Below, piece after piece: positions 59,953 to 63,578 of a stretch of 63,578 nt of DNA. Position 1 is the stretch's first letter; each line of letters starts with the position of its first letter. The DNA lies in NCBI GenBank assembly GCA_947571775.1, contig CANOZK010000012.1, forward strand, positions 1-63,578, written 5' to 3'. Below the pieces are notes generated by a model that was not told the origin of the DNA, did not search any database, and was given only the letters and a program-made list of their open reading frames with translations. Source of the DNA: an uncultured Lachnospiraceae bacterium. GTDB taxonomy: Bacteria > Bacillota > Clostridia > Lachnospirales > Lachnospiraceae. Position numbers and translations under genes: made by a program.

Positions 59953-61911
59953 TTAATTTTCCTGTTCAATCTGGATTTTGCGGATCTCCTTGGTGCGGAT
60001 TTCTTCGGTAATCTCTGCGATAAAGGTATCCAAAAGTTTCGCGCCCTCGTCGCCCAAATAGCGGCTTCTGACGGATACCACGCCCTCTTCCTGCTCTTTG
60101 GCGCCGACCACCAGCATATAGGGCACTTTGTCCAATCTGGCTTCCCGGATTTTGTAGCCCATTTTTTCGGAACGCTGATCCACAAAGCAGCGGATGTTCG
60201 CCTCTTTTAATTTGCTCTCTACTTGTGCTGCGTAGTCGTGGAATTTCTCGGAAATCGGGATTACGCGCACCTGTTCCGGGCACAGCCAGGTGGGGAACAG
60301 CCCAGCATATTTCTCGATCAACCAGGCTAACGTCCGCTCATAGCAGCCCATGGACGTCCGGTGGATGATGTAGGGACGTTCTTTTTCTCCGTCCTGGTTG
60401 ATAAAGGTCATATCAAAACGCTCCGCCAGGAACATATCCAACTGGATAGTGATCATGGTGTCTTCTTTGCCGTATACATTTTTTGCCTGGATATCCAGCT
60501 TCGGCCCATAGAAAGCGGCTTCTCCTTCTTCTTCGGTGTAGGGAATCCCGATATGGCCCAAAATCTCGCGCATCATGTCCTGTACTTGGTTCCAGGTTTC
60601 TTCATCGCCCAGGTATTTCTCCTGGTTGTTGGGATCCCACAGGGAGAGACGGTAAGTCACATCCTCTGCCAGTCCCAGTGTGGACAGACAATATTTTGCC
60701 AGATCCACACAGCCTTTGAATTCTTCTTCGATCTGATCTGGACGCACGATCAGATGTGCCTCGCTGATGGTAAACTGGCGCACGCGGGTCAGTCCGTGCA
60801 TCTCGCCGGAATCTTCGTTCCGAAACAGCGTTGACGTTTCGCCCAAACGCACCGGCAGATCCCGGTAGCTGTGCTGTTCTGCCTTGTAGACATAATACTG
60901 GAATGGACAGGTCATCGGGCGCAGGGCAAAGATTTCTTTGTCTTTTTCCTCGTCCCCCAGCACGAACATTCCCTCCTTATAATGACCCCAGTGATCGGAA
61001 ATTACATACAAATCACTCTTTGCCATCAGCGGCGTCTTTGTCCGCACATAGCCGCGCTTTGCCTCCTCGTCCTCAATCCATCTTTGCAGCTCTTGTATCA
61101 TAATCACACCTTTGGGCATCAGCAGCGGAAGTCCCTGGCCGATTACGTCCACGGTGGTAAAGAGCTTCATCTCCCGTCCCAGCTTGTTGTGATCGCGCTT
61201 TTTCGCCTCCTCCAACTGGATCAGATGCTCTTTCAGCTCATCCTTTGTCCCATAGGCGGTGCCGTAAACGCGAGTCAGCATCTGATTTTTCTCGCTCCCC
61301 CGCCAGTAGGCTCCAGAGGAAGACAAGAGTTTAAACGCCTTTACACCCTTAGTATTCATCAGATGCGGCCCGGCGCACAGATCTACCCAATCTCCCTGAG
61401 AATAGAAGGAAATCTCGGCGTCCTCCGGCAGATCCTCAATCAGTTCTACCTTATAAGTCTCCCCTTTCTCTTTGAAAAAAGCGATGGCATCTTCTCTGGA
61501 TTTGGTAAAACGTTCCATGCGGGCGCCTTTTTTGATGATTTTCTTCATCTCTTTTTCAATCGCTTCCAAGTCCTCCTGGGAAAAAGGAGCGCACTCAAAA
61601 TCATAGTAAAAACCTGTGTCGATAGACGGCCCGATGGCTACCTTTGCCTCTGGATAAAGCGTCTGGACAGCCTCGGCCAATACATGGGAAGCGGTATGAC
61701 GCAGGGCGGCCAACCCTTTCTCATCTTTTGCCGTAAGGATACTAAGCTGACAGTCTTTGTCCAGCATTGTGCGCAGATCCACCACCTGACCGTCTACCTC
61801 CCCGGCGCAGGCGGCACGTGCCAGCCCTTCGCTGATATCCGCGGCAATGTCAATCACCGACATAGCCTGTGCATATTCTTTTTTTGAGCCGTCTTTTAAT
61901 GTAATAATCAT
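59953..61911 (-). CDS. thrS: Threonyl-tRNA synthetase
   Basis: 652 aa. TGS domain (1-60), editing domain with H-T-A-S-H-V-L-A-E-A-V and a conserved A-H-L-type site (S-E-A-H-L-I), class II catalytic core with M-T-C-P-F-Q-Y and R-T-S-M-G-C-Y-E-R, anticodon-binding C-terminus. AGGAG precedes the ATG. Controlled by the T-box leader upstream. Confidence 0.97.
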   Translation of the reverse strand: MIITLKDGSKKEYAQAMSVIDIAADISEGLARAACAGEVDGQVVDLRTMLDKDCQLSILTAKDEKGLAALRHTASHVLAEAVQTLYPEAKVAIGPSIDTGFYYDFECAPFSQEDLEAIEKEMKKIIKKGARMERFTKSREDAIAFFKEKGETYKVELIEDLPEDAEISFYSQGDWVDLCAGPHLMNTKGVKAFKLLSSSGAYWRGSEKNQMLTRVYGTAYGTKDELKEHLIQLEEAKKRDHNKLGREMKLFTTVDVIGQGLPLLMPKGVIMIQELQRWIEDEEAKRGYVRTKTPLMAKSDLYVISDHWGHYKEGMFVLGDEEKDKEIFALRPMTCPFQYYVYKAEQHSYRDLPVRLGETSTLFRNEDSGEMHGLTRVRQFTISEAHLIVRPDQIEEEFKGCVDLAKYCLSTLGLAEDVTYRLSLWDPNNQEKYLGDEETWNQVQDMMREILGHIGIPYTEEEGEAAFYGPKLDIQAKNVYGKEDTMITIQLDMFLAERFDMTFINQDGEKERPYIIHRTSMGCYERTLAWLIEKYAGLFPTWLCPEQVRVIPISEKFHDYAAQVESKLKEANIRCFVDQRSEKMGYKIREARLDKVPYMLVVGAKEQEEGVVSVRSRYLGDEGAKLLDTFIAEITEEIRTKEIRKIQIEQEN

Positions 61912-62217
61912 AATTATTCTCTCCTTTTTTGATTTTCTGCAAATAGAAAAAGCCCGCCCTTGTGAGCGCAATTGCCATCACAAGGGGCGAGCCAGATATT
62001 CTGAACCGCGGTTCCACCCTTTTTTGCTATTGTATACAGTCCTTCAATAGCCTCTTTTGATGATAACGGAATCACCGGGCCGGATTGGGGCCGCTCAGAG
62101 CTGGTCTTCAAATGCCCGCGCAGTGAAATGCTTCCAGCGCCGCCGTTTGCAGGCGGGCATTTCTCTCTGGAAAGTTCGGCATTCTACTCTTCTCTTCATC
62201 GCTTTGTCTGTTTTGTT
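61912..62217 (-). ncRNA. T-box leader of thrS
   Basis: The T-box core AAGGGTGGAACCGCGG is at 62021-62006. A strong GC-rich terminator stem (61992-61952) ends in TTTTTC; the antiterminator would use the T-box core and the stem's 5' side. Stem I lies in 62200-62030, with paired GC-rich segments (ATGCCCGCCTGC / GGGCAT). A threonine codon ACC at 62105-62103 is a candidate specifier. Uncharged tRNA-Thr is expected to raise thrS readthrough. 61912-62282 holds no protein gene. Confidence 0.9.
61952..61992 (-). terminator. Regulated terminator of the thrS T-box
   Basis: Stem GCTCGCCCCTTGTGA / TCACAAGGGCGGGC with mostly continuous pairing, then TTTTTC. 41 bp before the thrS start. Confidence 0.85.
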
Positions 62218-62223
62218 GCAATT

Positions 62224-62251
62224 ATTATAACACGAACGCGGTTTTTGTCAA
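62224..62251 (-). promoter_or_regulatory. Promoter of thrS
   Basis: Minus strand TTGACA (62251-62246), 16-bp spacer, TATAAT (62229-62224). Confidence 0.88.
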
Positions 62252-62282
62252 TAAAGTTTTTTAGGTAATATTTTGAATATAT

Positions 62283-63041
62283 TTACAGATGGCCTACCAG
62301 CTTTTCTTTTACCAGGGCAAACGCCTCCCGAACCATAAAATGGGGCTGATACGTCCATTGTGACGGAGCCGGGATTCCGTAAATATCGCTGTATTGCTGA
62401 TGTTTGGCCAGCTTCATGCTTCGATAGACGTGAAAATTCTGGGTCACCAGTCCTGTTTTCTTTTCTTTTACCGGAGCAAGTCTGGCGCAGTATTCTAGAT
62501 TCTCCCAGGTGCTTGTGGAGTCCTCCTCCAGAATGATCCGATCGGATTCAATTCCCATCTTTATCAGCTCCTGCTGCATACAGACTGCTTCGGTCATGTC
62601 CTCGCCTGGCCCCTGCCCTCCAGATAAAATGGCTATGGTGGACGGATTCTTTTTCAGATAATCCGCCGCCTTTTTGATTCTCTCTCTCAAAGCCCGGCTG
62701 GGATGATCCCCTCGCACCTGCGCGCCCAGTACAATGATATAATCCAGGTTTTTCTGCTGCTTGCCGCTCATGCCGCTGATAATCAATCCTTCTAAGAACA
62801 TAAAAAAGAAAAGCCCTGCCAGAAGAAGAATGCCAAAACCTGCCTTCACACCTTTTGGAAGCGCGTTTACCCACAAAGGCGGCCGGCCCAGCACATATCC
62901 CAGCAGAACCAATACCGCTCCGGCCAAAAGCCAAATCACGGCAAAATCCATACCAAAAATCATCAGAGCAATATAATATCCCAGGCATAAAATGCCCAGG
63001 ATTCCAAATACCATTGCCATCAGACGTTTTTTCCGCAGCAT
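62283..63041 (-). CDS. YdcF/ElyC-family (DUF218) membrane protein
   Basis: 252 aa. Two or three N-terminal membrane segments (10-110), then DUF218: [33 protein letters not shown] and [11 protein letters not shown]. Family members such as ElyC and SanA affect the envelope; the activity is unknown. Its start overlaps the SEC-C gene by 22 bp. Confidence 0.88.
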   Translation of the reverse strand: MLRKKRLMAMVFGILGILCLGYYIALMIFGMDFAVIWLLAGAVLVLLGYVLGRPPLWVNALPKGVKAGFGILLLAGLFFFMFLEGLIISGMSGKQQKNLDYIIVLGAQVRGDHPSRALRERIKKAADYLKKNPSTIAILSGGQGPGEDMTEAVCMQQELIKMGIESDRIILEEDSTSTWENLEYCARLAPVKEKKTGLVTQNFHVYRSMKLAKHQQYSDIYGIPAPSQWTYQPHFMVREAFALVKEKLVGHL

Positions 63042-63535
63042 TTTTTATATTTCTTTCCAGAACCGCAGGGACATGGATCGTTGCGCCCTACCTTGGGCCC
63101 TTTTACCACGGTGCCGGATTTTTTCTGCTCCAGGTATAGTCTCTTTTTTGTATCTTTATCAAAGATCCGATCCCACTGAGGCAAGTCATACAGCCAATCA
63201 GCCCTGGCATCCACCATATTTTTGTAGAGCTTTTCCTTGTCAAAGCCTAGATTTACCACAGTATCCTCAGTCATCTCTTCAATGGGATTGGCTTCTTTTA
63301 AGCTCTCATTGATTCCATCCAGGAATCCCACCATGGTAAATACGTCCTGTCCATATTTTTCCGCCAGTTCTTTTACTGTACCAGTTACCACCTCATCGGG
63401 ATTTTCCAGCAATTGCTCATAGATGCCCTTCTCAATGTTGAAATAAGTGGCCCAGAACTTCTGCAGTTTTCCTCTGTCTGCATGTTCATCGTAGGCAACT
63501 GCTCTCCATTGTTCCAAAATTGTTTTCTCACTCAT
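63020..63535 (-). CDS. SEC-C motif protein
   Basis: 171 aa. N-terminal helical domain, then a C-terminal SEC-C zinc motif [17 protein letters not shown] as at the end of SecA. Stand-alone SEC-C proteins with this N-terminal part are frequent in Lachnospiraceae; some bind ribosomes or SecB-like partners, but this one's role is unknown. AGAGG lies upstream of the ATG. Confidence 0.88.
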   Translation of the reverse strand: MSEKTILEQWRAVAYDEHADRGKLQKFWATYFNIEKGIYEQLLENPDEVVTGTVKELAEKYGQDVFTMVGFLDGINESLKEANPIEEMTEDTVVNLGFDKEKLYKNMVDARADWLYDLPQWDRIFDKDTKKRLYLEQKKSGTVVKGPKVGRNDPCPCGSGKKYKKCCGKNV

Positions 63536-63578
63536 GGTATCTATTTCCTCTTTTCCAAAGTTTTCCGGTCTGATCCCG

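Overview
The window reads as chromosomal DNA of a spore-forming Clostridia species, most likely a gut Lachnospiraceae. Supporting signs are the rplU-prp-rpmA-obgE order with an N-terminally extended bL27, the spoIIGA-sigE sporulation pair, a SpoIIM-family gene, RNase Y, a Thr T-box, Gram-positive lipoproteins and cell-wall-binding repeat proteins, and strong purine-rich ribosome binding sites. Almost every gene is on the minus strand; the plus-strand genes are aroC, aroE, one small membrane protein and one lipoprotein. The species assignment is inference from content, not from a database match.

Layout. 1-442: the left part of an IS200/IS605-type element with a defective tnpA, inserted into the 3' end of rsfS. 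400-4750: ribosome and cofactor housekeeping operon (rplU, prp, rpmA, obgE, yhbY, nadD, yqeK, rsfS) behind a strong promoter. 4808-6191: two immunity-like genes (SUMF1-like and SUKH). 6356-11530: BCCT transporter, MttB-family methyltransferase and MFS transporter, with a TetR regulator and matching palindromic operators. 11723-14624: an ABC importer (binding lipoprotein, permease, ATPase). 14720-15940: a second, internally deleted copy of the IS. 15974-24121: UPF0210, ACT protein, walJ, coaE, polA, a zinc-finger membrane protein, a MATE exporter, upp. 24198-24277: tRNA-Leu(CAA). 24496-31205: small secreted proteins (one frameshifted), an FtsX-type ABC exporter, a two-component system and an unlisted 55-residue membrane protein. 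31207-38085: lysA, pyk, rhomboid-like protein, corA, aroC, lactonase. 38101-41901: hemL, hemB and a cobA-hemD fusion. 41927-43140: nth and an HD hydrolase.

43340-53017 is the most distinctive stretch. It holds three secreted transglutaminase-like proteins carrying cell-wall-binding repeats (one with its catalytic Cys replaced by Ala), two proteins sharing a small BamE-like C-terminal module, and an AlgJ-like/MBOAT pair of the kind that O-acetylates surface polysaccharides. xerD sits inside it. This looks like a cell-surface assembly or modification module; its target is unknown.

53018-63535: SpoIIM-family protein, rny, small membrane protein, lipoprotein, sigE and spoIIGA. The spoIIGA promoter has an unusually long 21-bp spacer and Spo0A-box-like sites, as at the classical spoIIG promoter. 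Then come aroD/aroE, thrS with a T-box leader, a YdcF-type membrane protein and a SEC-C protein. Functions are assigned by reading motifs by eye; no alignment or structure prediction was run.
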